Source: Allodiplogaster sudhausi (Eukaryota > Nematoda > Chromadorea > Rhabditida > Diplogasteridae). From it: a stretch of 64,000 nucleotides of DNA. Both the position numbers and the translations under genes were made by a program. The stretch spans positions 2,123,501-2,187,500 of the forward strand of contig CALZFC010000060.1 in the NCBI GenBank assembly GCA_945643635.1, given 5' to 3'. Below the pieces are notes generated by a model. It worked only from the letters and a program-made list of their open reading frames with translations. It did no database searches and had not been told where the DNA came from. Each line of letters starts with the position of its first letter. Positions within the stretch are counted from its first letter, which is position 1. Below, piece after piece: positions 1-11,873 of the stretch.

Positions 1-516
1 TCGCGAGAAGATGCGCTCCCGACACATTACGGTACACCACCTAAATTATTTATTTTGTTATAAACTATTTATGCTATCGATAAAAATGCGTTCATACCAA
101 TGAACAAAATAGATAAAAAATAAATAGACATGTAAAAAATACCAAATATATATTTTTATGAGTATATTAATTAATGCAATAAGAAATCTTCAAATAAACA
201 ATCAAACCAACTGTTTTATTTTAAATTAATTTTTTTGAAGATTTCATATTTTTCACTGGCCATTCCGGACTAGACATTCATGAAACTAATGAACACGACT
301 TACATATTTTGTCGTGAAGTGAATGAATATAATAAGGAGGAAAGCCACACCTTGGTGACCTCCTTCTCGTGCCCGGTCCATTGCTGGACAGCCTCGCCCG
401 TGTCCATGTTGTTCAAGATGACGCTCTAAATATCGAGCACTCAGATATTAATAGGAACTCATTATTATATGAACCTCCGCGATATAAATAAGTATTTCCT
501 TAATCGCACTCTCTTG

Positions 517-559
<43 letters not shown>

Positions 560-1083
560 GAAGTCCACTTCCCACTCCACTTATGATTCATCGTCCAGAA
601 GTTCCTCACACTCTCAGTCTTGTCTAGATTCGTTTCTCTTTTTTTTCTTCTCTCTCTCTTTCTCTGTTTCTCTCTCTAAACCTCTCTTTCTCTCATTATC
701 AATTACTCTCTCCCTCTCACACCTGATCTCTGCTACCGCTGAGCAACATTCCCGACCGGACAGCAGCAAGTGCTCCAATCGTATCCACGTGCACTGCTCG
801 TCTCTTCTGCGGTGGCTTCTTGAGGTACATCGACACGGTCGACTTGACACTGTGCAGAAGAGAAGAGAAACATGGAGATAAACTAACAATAAATGGAACT
901 TGAGTACGGTAGCTAGAAATGTAGAGAAATGCTAAAAGATTTTAGGAAGTAAATAAAATAATAAGTTATTTTTTAAAAATTATTATTAGGAAAAAAAAAC
1001 TAAAGAACAAGTAACCCCTGGCCATTTGTGAGGAGCACGTCCTGCGGATCTTGCGTCGACAGAGAAGTGTACGTGTTGCCCAT
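1..1083 (-). CDS. WDR31: WDR31-like WD40-repeat protein (5' part, runs off the left edge)
   Basis: Exons on the minus strand: 1083-1016, 849-723, 425-351 and 40-1; the 3' end lies outside the window. Reading phase is continuous across all three introns. The start MGNTYTSLS follows a TTTTCAG acceptor by 13 bases and looks like an N-myristoylation signal (Met-Gly-Asn, Ser at position 7). Downstream the protein reads HVDTIGALAAV, then LLSGSRDQ and VILNNMDTGEAVQQWTGHEKE. This matches the first WD repeats of vertebrate WDR31, where the equivalent segments are HMDTVSVVAAL, VSGGKDKT and GHEHEITKV. WDR31 is known as a ciliary regulator of intraflagellar transport; that role is carried over by homology only. 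Only about 100 residues are present, so the number of WD blades cannot be counted. Confidence 0.8.
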
Positions 1084-1124
1084 GTTGGAGGATAGACTGA
1101 AAAGGTAAAGAGAGTGAGAGCGAC

Positions 1125-1156
<32 letters not shown>

Positions 1157-1450
1157 TGAGAGAGAGTAAGAGAGGAAGAGAGAGAGAGAGAAAGAAAAAG
1201 AAAGCATTCACAGGAGACAATAGAAATATGTAAGTATTAAGACTGTAGAGTAAGGAAGCACAAATCTCAACAAGGAACCCGGTAAAAATAGAGAATAAAG
1301 AAATATGCAGGATGAAAGGGATTTATTTACAAAGTGCATGTAAACTTATGACATTCAGACATACTTGGTGCTCGGATAGAGTGAATGGCGACGTGACCAC
1401 TCGAGATTGCGGAATGTAAATAGAGGATGCGGAGGAGAGAGAGAGAGGAA

Positions 1451-1483
<33 letters not shown>

Positions 1484-1486
1484 GAA

Positions 1487-1517
<31 letters not shown>

Positions 1518-1903
1518 CATAAAAACTAGACGAGAGAAGACAGAGGGGAGAGAGTAATGGTAAAAATGGATGAATAAAAGTAAGACGAAGCTGTATTGCA
1601 TGCATCATTCATACAAATTCATCATTGTACAATATCGAATATGAAACCGACAGCAATAAATCATTCAAATTGAGTCCACAACGAATTTCTTATAAGTTGG
1701 CTTGAGAAACGAAAAAAGAGGCCCATTCAAAGGTCAGTTTGGAATATTGGAGGGATAAGACTGCCCCCGCTTGTGTGGCTTGCATATGCATTAGGAAGAA
1801 GGGAGAAGCCGCTAGAACCCCCCCCCCCCCCAGGGCGGAAGATTGGCAAACAAGGGCCGGCCGGCCAGGTGCGCACGCGAGGGAGCAACAACCACAGGGG
1901 TGC

Positions 1904-1952
<49 letters not shown>

Positions 1953-2423
1953 GAGGAAGAGGGAGAGAGAATGAGGAAGAGAGAAGGAGAGTGAGAGAAA
2001 GAGGAAGAGAGAGAGAGAAGTTCAGAGAGAAAGAAAGAATGATGAGAACACATATAAAGAGACAAAAAGAAAGAAAAGAAAGGATGAAGATGAGAGAGAG
2101 AAAGAAAGAAAGAGACAGAGAGAGAGAGGAGAGAGAGAGATAGAGAGAGAGAGAGCGGTTGTCAGTAGTCGGCAAGAAAGGGAGGCGAAGAAAGGAAAGA
2201 AGAAGAAAGCAGAGAGACAGCGCAGCGACCTGAGGAGCCACACCAAGTTGTCATGCGGAACATGCGCGTCTCATGTAAGTGATGTCTGACAAGGTGCGTG
2301 GAATGGAGAAGAAGAAAAAAAAACAATTAACGAAAAATGGTATTTCCTTTTTCTACTTTTCGATATTTCTTCACCATTTGTTGTACAAACTTTGACGTTC
2401 AGATACGAGATGAGAACCGGATG

Positions 2424-2474
<51 letters not shown>

Positions 2475-2892
2475 TTGCAGAAGAAAAAGAAAACCATTCG
2501 AAAGTGACGACATTTGAGGAGGTAAAGAAAAATGCTATCGAATTAATTGTAGTTTTCCGCCAGAAAAAAAAGTAAATAAGAGTATAAAATAAAATCCATA
2601 AAATAGTTTGTACTCCAATTCGTATTCACTTTCGCGAAAGGGGGCAAGAGCGGAATGCTCAGCAGAATTTCTCTCTCTCTCTCTCTCTTTCTCGCTCTCT
2701 CTCTCCTCTCTTTCTCTCTTTCTCTCTTTCTCTCTCTCTCACTCTCTCTCTCTCTCCCTGTAAAGTGTGTGATGACTATGGCTAATTTGAAATAGATGGC
2801 CGGCACCATCGCTATAGCAACTACCGCGAGAAGGAAGGCCGCTTCCTAGGGGCATTCCCAAGGCATGTGAGCTTCTCTCTCTCAGTCCTCCT

Positions 2893-2929
<37 letters not shown>

Positions 2930-3419
2930 CTCTCTCTCTCTTCTCTCTCTCTCTCGGTCTCTCTCTCTCTCATTGTCTCACTCTCATTCTCACTCCACTT
3001 CTCCCTCTATCTCATTGTCTCTCATGCTCCCTTTCTCTGTGTCTCTTCCTTGCCCTTTTTATCTGTCTTTCGCTCTCTACTTCTCTCTTTCTCTTTATTT
3101 CCCCTTCACTATCTCGCTTTCATGTTTCTACTACCTCTTAGCTCTTTCATTTCTCACATTTTATGGCTTTTAAAAAATTCTTTTTAATCCATCTTGCAAT
3201 AAAAACCGCAGGAGTTCGTTCAAATTCATATACAAAATTAGACTTCCGCCGCGATGACATTTGTGACACGGCGAACGACCGAATGTGACAATTCTAAAGA
3301 GATTACTGTATTTTGCGTCGTCAGCTTTCGCGCATCGTCAGAAACAGCCTGAACTTCGTTTCTGATGTTTGATATTTAATGTTGCTGTATTTTTGTATTC
3401 TTATTTCTTTTTCTATTTC
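1084..3419. repeat. Intergenic region between divergent WDR31 and HSPA13, dominated by GA/CT tracts
   Basis: This holds the shared 5' space of two divergent genes. Purine-rich (GA)n runs on the plus strand lie at about 1118-1203, 1434-1517 and 1909-2155. CT runs lie at about 2428-2471, 2672-2757 and 2873-3135. A C14-type run is near 1818 and a GC-rich stretch with tandem CCGG motifs near 1857-1880. No coding exon could be supported; the long open frames here are repeat artefacts. An ATG followed by a good GTAAGT donor near 2253-2276 could be a 5' exon but has no recognisable product. Confidence 0.6.
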
Positions 3420-3450
3420 AGCCTTCTCCACGTGGAAAAACGGGTCTGGG

Positions 3451-6400
3451 ATGTCATCGTCGATGTCATTAATAGGTTAGCAGTTTTTTTTAAAGAAATA
3501 TTATTTGCTTAAAATACTGCTTTAATCTGTTTAGTTTAAGGAGTTCTTTTTTCTCTCAGTATTTTCTTCTTTGTCCTTTTAAGGTGGAGGAATATTGGCG
3601 CTAATAGTGGCCGGATATCTCGCACAACGCTACGGTCTTCCACCTCCTCCGCCCAAAATCGCTGGTAAGCTTTGCTCTTTTTTGTATTTACATTTGGTTG
3701 TGAGGCTAAGATTTTCCTGATTTTATAAGGCGATATGAGTTGGCTATTTATTATAGGGTACTTTTGCTTTCTTTCCTACTCGAGTGTTATTCCCATAACA
3801 CTTGTCAGCGTATTTATTAAAATCTTTCTTCTTGGCAAATGTTTACTCTTTTTATTCGTGTGTGCTAAAACAGTTGACTGTTAATGTAATTTTTCATCAA
3901 GCATTCCGTACAAGTCTCGAAGTCAGAGTGGAGTCCAAGTGTGGTGATTTTTTGAGGATTGCCAAACAACATTTAATTAAACTAGAAAGTGTATTATATT
4001 AAATGGGCATATTTTTGTTTTCTTCTTCTTCCTGGTTTTATATGCAATCTTTTTAATGTTTTTTTTTTGCCAAACTGAATGTTTGAATAACTGAATTGAA
4101 CACAACCACTGCAGGCATCGACCTGGGCACGACGTACTCCTCCATCGGCTTCTACCACGCCGTGACTGGCGAGACCACCATTGTGCCGGATCCACTCGGC
4201 CGCCGATCCGTCCCTTCCGTTGTGGCATTCTTGTCAGTTTGCAACAGGCTCTGAATGCAGGATCGGTTGATTCATTATCATTATCACCCTAATTCCTGAA
4301 TGAATTATGATGACCTATTGTCTTTTCCTGAGATTTTTTTATATTTCGAAAATGTTTATTACTGTTTACCAGCAAAAGTGCTATTTAAATATTAGGTAAA
4401 TATATCGTGGCAAAACTAATAATTCATGCTTCTCTTTATTTCTTGAATTGCTCAACTTTCACTATATCAACACTTCTTCAGATGATTATCCTTCTACTTT
4501 TTAATACTTTAATGATGCATATCATTGACAGCATTATAATATTTGTATTTATTTTATTTTTATAAAAAAAAAAGATTTTAAGGCCAAACGGCACGGTTCT
4601 CGTGGGCACACTCGCCGTACAGCAGCAAGAGCACAATCCGACCAGAACCATCTACGATGCAAAGAGGTTCATCGGACGCACGTACGAAAAGAATAACAAG
4701 CAGTTTGTCGAGGATCAAAAGAGGTTTTTTTTAAACTTATTACATGCATACTTTTCGTATTTTTATTTTAGATTTTTTAAACCATCATCTATAATCTAGA
4801 AGATGTCCTTGCTATTTATTACTTTTTTTTTATTTGAAATAAACTATTCTGATGATATTGTTTCAGTCAAGAGGAAAGTATTTATTGTTTTGTTACTGGA
4901 ATCGCCGGAGGAATAAGAAATTAAATCAATATAGTTTCCCTGAATTTAGGTATCCGTTCACAGTGAAACTCGATGAGAAGGGACACGCCTTCTTTGAAAT
5001 CCCACTGGAATCGGGGATCAAGTTTGTCTCTTTATAACTAAATTAACTTTGACGTTTGAAGAATTTTATGCGTCTATATTTTTAAGTATTATATATATTC
5101 TACCCAAAAACAAAGTGGTTCCAAGCCGTATTTCCCGCAGCCTAGTGTTTTTAATCTTAACTTGCCTTCGGCCCGGTCAATGGCCACCGGGGCGATAGCA
5201 TTTCCCGATTTAAGAAAAACTAAGTTTTCATTTGATTGTTCTGCTCGATTCATTTTCTGATTCGCTACTCTAGCAAATGAAAAAAAGTCCAAAAAAGAAA
5301 TCTGAAGGCGGCGAGCATTTAATCTTAATTGAGCTATGCAAAATTACTTTTTTTGCTAAAATAATTTTCCTCATCTGTGATCCTGCGGTTTTTCCGCACT
5401 GTGTCCATTATATTAGTGACACTGGTAGCAGTACAAACCCGCTGTAGTCGCTTTTGCTGAATTAATATCATCTTACACTTTTGACAAGTAACCATTAGAT
5501 TGCAATTAAGGAAGTTAACTTTATCGTTCATTTCATTTCAGAAAGCTCTATCCGGAAGATGTCGGCGCAATTATCATCAGCTATCTCAGAGAAGCAGCAG
5601 AGAAACACGCCAAGTCTACCCTCTCGCAGGTAAACAGAACTATCCTCTCATATCTGATGTTTACTTCTTTTTTTTTTTGTTATCTGACGAATGAATAATT
5701 AGAAACTACTCATTGTAACTGCTCTCCTTAATACTGTCCAGTTAGTAAACAAATTAGAAGATTACTCTTATATTTAATTTTACTTTATTTATTTATTTCA
5801 CAAATGAATAATAAGGAGCACCTATTTTAACTATTTTCCTGTATACTGTGTAGTCCGTATATTTAGTTAGTATACAAAACACATTCTTCTTCAGGTTGTA
5901 ATCTCGGTTCCAGCCGAATTCGAAGAGTCGCAGCGGAATGCTACGGCAAAAGCGGCTGAAATAGCAGATGAGACAAATGATTAATTTCATTTATTTAATA
6001 ATTTATCCTGTATTTTAAATATTTTCGTTGTTATTCAACACAGTGGTCTGACTTTAACTTTATTTAAAAAGATAAATTGAGTAATTAAAATGATCAATTA
6101 AATAGTAAAAGTTGTGGTTGTGAAAGTAATTTAGAGGAACTTTAACTTGCTTTTGACTAAAATAAAGGTTATGGTAGTGAAAGTAATGTAATGTAAATCA
6201 AACTTGTTTTTAACTTAAATATCTATTATTATGATAGTGAAATAAATGTATAAGAAATGTAATCTGATTTTAACTCAAATAAAAAAAAAGTTATCGCAGA
6301 GAAAGTAATTTAGAGAGAAATTAAACTTGCTTTTGACTTCAATAATAAATATTATGGTGATGAAACTAATTTGGAGGAAATTAAACTTGCTTCTAACTTA

Positions 6401-8575
6401 AATAATAAATTTTATGATAGTTAAAGTAATTTAGAGGAAATTAAATCAAATTTGAAGGTATGGAAGCGCGTCGCGTGATCTCCGAGCCGACCGCAGCCGC
6501 GCTCGCGTACGGCCTGCACAAGAAGAAGGGCGTCGAGCATATCGTCGTTGTCGATCTTGGTTGGTGGAGAAATAGAGTAGAATAAAAGTACTTCTTTATT
6601 AGTAATTAATTACATACATGTAATGTCAAAGCAAAGATTTAATTTATTTTGATTTCTAAAATATTTCGTCGCCACGGTGTATCGCCAAGTATATTTGAAG
6701 TATAAGCAATCTTTGATTTGATTGGTCGCCAACTCCCCTTCTAGTATTTGCATTGCTTTCTTGTAACCTGGCCATATGTTATGCAGATCGGTTTTCTGCT
6801 TTATTGTTTTTTTCATACATGTATTCACTTTGCTGACTTTCTCGCACTGTTTAATGTAGAGAAAAAAAACTGTGTAAAAAACAAGTAAAGTAAGTATAAA
6901 ATAATAATAATAATACATATTACAGGCGGCGGCACCCTCGACGTGTCCGTGCTGTGGCTGCAGGGCGGTGGTGTCTTCGTGACGCAAGCCATGGCTGGCA
7001 ACAACCGACTCGGCGGCCAGGACTTCAACGAACGCGTTCAGCGGCGACTCATCGAGGTGCGTGAGGCAGAGAGTGGAAGGGGAGTGAGAGAGAAGGGGGA
7101 GGTGAGAGAGAAAGAGGGAGAGAGAATGACTAGTTGAGGAAAGAGAGAGAGTGAGAGAGAAAAAGAGAAAGAGGGAGAGAGAAAGAGAGAGAGAGAGTTT
7201 CCATCCATGGCTTTCTCTATTGCCAAGGAATAGCTATGGTATTCATAGCATCTTTTTTTTAATTGTACTCTACAGTGCATAACTGGAGCTTTCACTAATA
7301 AAAAAAAGCCACATAAACAGTCCTTTATTCCGCAGGGTAAACGGTAGAAATGAATTATTTCCATAAAATAAAAAAAGAGATGATTTAGGTGATTACTGAG
7401 CGAACAAAGTTGCCTGTAGATGACAAGGAAGATGTACAACAAATTCGACTTGCTGTCGAAGCTGCCAAGGTTATTTCCGTTAAAAGAACGGATATATTTT
7501 TCGATAAAAGGGCTGATATATACTGTAAATTAGTGTTAATTAATAAACTATTGTGCTTGCTTTTCTTATATAACCTATATATCCATTTACAGCTAAAATT
7601 GACGACATCGTTGAGGGCAACGGTGGTGCTGAATCTCAAGGACAGGGAGGAATTTAAATATGAAGTTGGTGTGAGGAGAACGGCAAAGAGATTGTAAGCA
7701 ATTCGAAAGATAGAGAAGTGGATAAATAAAGACGGGTAGATGGAGAGAGGGGAAGAGAGAGAGAGAGAGAATGGAGGGAGAGAGAGAGAGAAAGAGAAGA
7801 GAGAGAGAGAGAGATAATCTCTGTCTTTAGCTGACTCGCCAGTTGTTCGAAGAGCTGAACAGCGATCTCTTCGACTCGATCCGCCAGCCAATCTCGGCAG
7901 CCCTCGCTGACGCGCAGCTTGCGCCAGCAGACGTGGACGAGATCGTACTGGTCGGAGGGTCGACGCGGATTCCCAGGGTCAGAAGTCTCGTTGGGGAATA
8001 CTTCAAGTACGTGACTTTTATTAGTATTATTTTTTTTATAATCCACTACTAGTCTACAGTGTCTAAAAGGTACAAGAGATGGAAGAATTTAAAATAAATA
8101 AATGAAAAGAGACATGACCCCTTTTTCAGCAAAGCGCCGAACTTTGGCGTCGACCCCGAACTCGCAGTCGCAACGGGCGCCGCCGTCCAAGCCGGAGTCA
8201 TCGGAGGCGGGTGGCCTTTGCAGGTACGGTAGAATACGGTAGAATTGGAATAGGGTGTAGAGGTGCTGTATTGATGAGATTATGTTTATAAAATGCCTTG
8301 ATTTTCGTGAAATTTGCAAGCAGCGAAATATTCATAATATAAAATTTTTATAAATCTTAAGAAGTAGCAAACTATGTGAATTTTCTATGTCTAACCTAAG
8401 TTTGGTAGATTACCTAATCATTGTTTTGCATTAGTTATAGTTATGTTTGGTGCTGAAGAGGTTACTTATTGATTAATTGCTTTATCTTAAGGTTGCTGCA
8501 ATGGAGCTACCGACGAAGAGGAGAAAGCGGCACTTCTACACAGCGGAGCAGCGAGTGAATGAAGAAGAGTTGTAA
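3451..8575 (+). CDS. HSPA13: HSPA13/STCH-like microsomal Hsp70-family ATPase
   Basis: Fourteen exons: 3451-3475, 3584-3664, 4115-4232, 4583-4723, 4950-5021, 5542-5629, 5895-5967, 6458-6559, 6926-7056, 7389-7469, 7593-7670, 7831-8006, 8130-8223 and 8492-8575; total 447 residues against 471 in human HSPA13. The N-terminus is a hydrophobic signal/anchor ([16 protein letters not shown]) followed by a proline stretch, as in STCH. Hsp70 nucleotide-binding signatures are intact: phosphate-1 [11 protein letters not shown] (about residue 36), phosphate-2 VVVDLGGGTLDV (about 231) and adenosine [10 protein letters not shown] (about 370). The protein stops after the ATPase domain with no peptide-binding domain, which is characteristic of STCH. 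It probably acts in the ER lumen or microsomes. A TTTCAG acceptor lies 29 bases before the start. The exon ending at 5967 has no GT donor (the intron begins ATGAGA); see findings. Confidence 0.92.
6105..6452 (+). repeat. Diverged tandem repeat in an HSPA13 intron
   Basis: About five or six imperfect units of roughly 60 bp fill most of the intron 5968-6457. Each unit contains a version of GAAAGTAATTTAGAGGAAAT followed by TTAACTTGCTTTTGACT and an AT-rich end. This is an AT-rich minisatellite in the same intron that lacks a normal donor. No coding content. Confidence 0.7.
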
Positions 8576-9599
8576 GAAAAGACAGAGAGAGGGGATAGAG
8601 AGAGTGAGAGAAAGAAGAGAGTGAGAGAGGAGAGAGATAAAGATAGAGCGAGAGAGAGGAGGATAGAGGGAGTGAGAGAGAGACAGAGCGAGAGTGAGAG
8701 ATAGAGCGAGAGAGAGAGAGATAGACTTACAGCGGAAAAAAATATCTTATTAACTTTATTCCTAGGAGTTCGGTGCCAAAGTTGTCATACCTCTGTGATT
8801 GTGCCTAGCTATGGCTATCACTTTTGTTTTGCTCTTTGGTTCATCATGAAAATTCAGATGATAGGATTTTCAAATGCTTACTTATTTATCGCAGTTTATT
8901 CCTGTCTCCACCACCTAATTCATCTTTGTTTTCATCTAGAGCTATTCGATTAGTAGAGAACACTTGTTGTTCAGAAGTAGGGGCGCGTTTTAGGGGAATT
9001 TGAAACTATTAAATGCCTTCATAAATACGGGTTATAATTTTTTTTTCCAATTCGCTGTTGTGGCAATGATAGATAGATGGACGTATCGATCATCTATTTT
9101 CATATCCTTTCTTTTCTTCTTCTTTTTCTTCTTGTTAACCATTCTTATAAAGAATCTGTTGATCGAACTATTGTGGCTGCTTCCTTGCAATGCAGAAAAA
9201 GTTTCAACACTTCTAACATCAGTCAGTGGAATGAACTTGAAAAGTAATTATAATTAAGAATATGTTAATATTAAGGAAAGTGCTTATTGTTAGGCAAATG
9301 TGTGGATTTGGAATTTAAAAAAAAAGAATTAAAATGCAGGGGAGAACAGCTTTTATTATTGGACGAGTCACTTTCTCTTCGACCCACCGTCGTGAGCGGC
9401 TGCCTTCTCCATAGAAGTCAGTTTTAGAACACAATTTGATTCTTTTGGAATTGACCTGAGAGTGTGCAAATACAAAGAACAAAAATGTGATAACTCAAAT
9501 GAAGATTGGAGTTTGAATTACCTTTCTTTTTTATTAAATACAAAAAAATACCATGACAATGTATGGTTATAAAAAGTAGAAAAAGAAATAAGAAGGAAC
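8576..9599. other. Intergenic region between HSPA13 and the 4-TM gene
   Basis: A GA-rich run occupies about 8578-8728. The rest is AT-rich sequence with no supported exon. A GC-richer patch near 9360-9412 could be part of a 5' untranslated exon, but no splice pair or product is clear. Confidence 0.4.
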
Positions 9600-10110
9600 A
9601 TGAATGCTGCTAATCATAATCTGTTAAAGAAGATGTATATTGCTGACATCACGCTGCCCGGCAATGACAGATTCACTGTCTTCGGAGGACGCGTCCACTC
9701 GGTCATCGCAAGCATCTGTTTCTTGGTTAGAAGAAGAAGAGGAGGAGGGCATCGCGGAGTCTTGAAAGGGAGAGAGAGAGAGAGGGTAGAAAGAGAGAGA
9801 GAGAGAGAGAGAATAGAAAAGGAGAGAGAGAAAATAGAAAGAGAGAGAGATGGCTAGTTGAGGAAGATAGAGAGAGATGGAGAGAGAGATGGCTACTTGA
9901 GGAAGAGAGGGACGAAGAGATACGAGAGAGAGTTAGAGAAAGAGAGAGAGAGCGAGACCATTCTCTAACAGATTTTCGACGCGTGCTTTCTGTACTGGAT
10001 GAATGTCTATATGTTCGCTGGCTACGATGACATCACGCATTTCTTTGTTGGTTACTTTGCATGGATGTCGCTTTCGGGATAGCAAATTTTTCTTGCAATT
10101 CTCTTCTCTC

Positions 10111-10147
<37 letters not shown>

Positions 10148-10322
10148 GTACTGGCCCGTGATGGAGTACGTGCAGCTGGCGTTGTTTCTGGCCGTGGCTG
10201 TCTCTCTTGTGATCGGAGTGATCGGCCTCCTTCAAGAGCACGCCCGTCTCTTCCAGATTTACGAGATCCGCAATTTCCTCCTCGGCTATATTTGGCTGGT
10301 TTGTCAGGGCGAGAGAAAATTA

Positions 10323-10369
<47 letters not shown>

Positions 10370-10869
10370 TGATACGGCCCAGACAACATGGGCTAAAGGC
10401 ATTGTCGAACATATCCCATTTGTAGCTTCGACCAAAACAAATTTAGTGGGCATCGTTTCTGTCCTTTACTAATATGCGGTAGTCTTGAGGGTTTCGGCAT
10501 GTACAACGGTCTCGGCGAGGACGGCAGCTGGTGGCTGCTCGCGCTGGACATGATCGGCTTCTTCACCTACGGCATTCTCGGCTTCTACATCGCCCACGAG
10601 GCTCATGACTACATCAAGAAACATTTTCGGTGCGTCTACCGTAGGCGGTGGAGGTGTGATTTGATAAAGGACAGACAATTCTGCTAAATATTCAGTGGCT
10701 ACGATGACACCGACCCGGCGACAATGGCACGTCTTCTGAAAGACGTACAGAAGCTGAAGGCCATCGGCGGCAACCCAGTTGATGACTTCTTGAAGGAGTG
10801 AGTAAAAAGAGGGAGATGGAGAGAGAGTGGGAGAAAGAGAGGGGAAGAGAGAGAGAAAATCAGAGAGAT

Positions 10870-10907
<38 letters not shown>

Positions 10908-11437
10908 CAAGCATAGAGGCGGTGAGAACAGGTGAGAGATAGTGTGAGGAAGAGAGGCAGAGAGAGAGAGAGAGAGAAAAAGAGAGAGAAGGTATAAGCA
11001 GAAAGAGAAAGAAAGATAGGAAGATTGTATAACAGTGATCAAATGCGTTTAGGCGAGTGGCGCACGTCCAGAAGCTCGTTTCTACTGTTAAGAAGACGTC
11101 CAGAAAGCTAGCGGGAAAACAAGATCCGCCCACCAGTCCACCCCCGCAAGCCCCGCCCCCACCATTACTGCAAGCTCCGCCCACTCTTCCACTCTCCTCG
11201 CCGTCCCCCTCTCCTTTTCCCGAGCAGACGCCAGGCAACCAACCAGAATGGCAGGCTCATCCTCCTCCTCTTCCTCCTCTCTTTCCCACGCCGTCTCCCG
11301 CTCCGCCTGCTCCTGCTCCTGCTCCACAGCAGCAGCCACCACGCGGCTTCCAAGTCGAGCCGCTGGCTCCTGCCGCAACCCCTTCGATTCTCTCCCCGTT
11401 CCCTTCTCCCGTTGCGATTCCTCAAATGGCTCCCTGA
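9600..11437 (+). CDS. Multi-pass membrane protein with proline-rich cytoplasmic tail, function unknown
   Basis: Six exons: 9600-9725, 9972-10046, 10149-10298, 10490-10629, 10696-10797 and 11053-11437; 325 residues. Hydrophobic segments include VHSVIASICFLV with the following exon FDACFLYWMNVYMF, then LALFLAVAVSLVIGVIGLL, FLLGYIWL, and WLLALDMIGFFTYGILGFYI. That suggests about four membrane spans, a tetraspan-like layout. After the last span come a short charged helix (ARLLKDVQKLKAIGG) and about 100 residues very rich in Pro, Ala and Gln. The family was not recognised; a MARVEL-like or LAPTM-like fold is a guess from topology only. Phases fit only if the fourth exon uses the acceptor TTGAG at 10485-10489 instead of the nearer TAG. 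The first exon is the least certain. Confidence 0.6.
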
Positions 11438-11873
11438 AAGGAAGACTCCCATCTGTTTTGTATAGTGTTTTTGAAAAGAGAAATTCTATAAAAAACTGAT
11501 TCCTCGATATCGAAATTAAAAACGTATAACTCACATAAGATTCGTTATAATAACGATTCACACTGAAGAAAGGCGAACATTAACTTGGAGAACTTTATGC
11601 TCTAACAGACGCGCTAAGGATAAGAAGTGTACTGTAACATTTTTTTTGGTAACCTTTTTGAAACACCCGAAAAATACTCCTGTTTCGTGGAGTATTCTCA
11701 TATTATTATTATGTGAAAGTATTATTATGTGAACGGTTCATTTCGCGAGATGCTTTGTTTGAATTCGTAGGATTCAGACAAAAGAATTCAAATACTTGTT
11801 GATGCTGCTCGCTTTTCCACGAACAATCGCCTGGAACAGGTGCTTTCTTGTGTGATCTTTTAAAGGATCGACT
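11438..11873. other. Intergenic spacer upstream of smg-9
   Basis: This holds a possible poly(A) signal variant (ATTAAA near 11514) for the preceding gene and the 5' flank of smg-9, including a TTTTAAAG acceptor-like site near 11860-11867. Nothing else was recognised. Confidence 0.35.

Noticed and set aside
614..3187. Many long open frames rich in Ser/Leu or Arg/Glu
   Set aside because: They are translations of (CT)n and (GA)n tracts, which lack stops in several frames. Composition and position carry no coding signal. The same applies to similar frames throughout the window.
3802..4002. 66-codon frame within an HSPA13 intron
   Set aside because: The flanking exons join in phase and match HSPA13 without it; it is AT-rich intron sequence.
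10481..10482. TAG acceptor for the fourth exon of the 4-TM gene
   Set aside because: It gives the wrong phase relative to the preceding donor; the TTGAG acceptor seven bases later keeps the frame.
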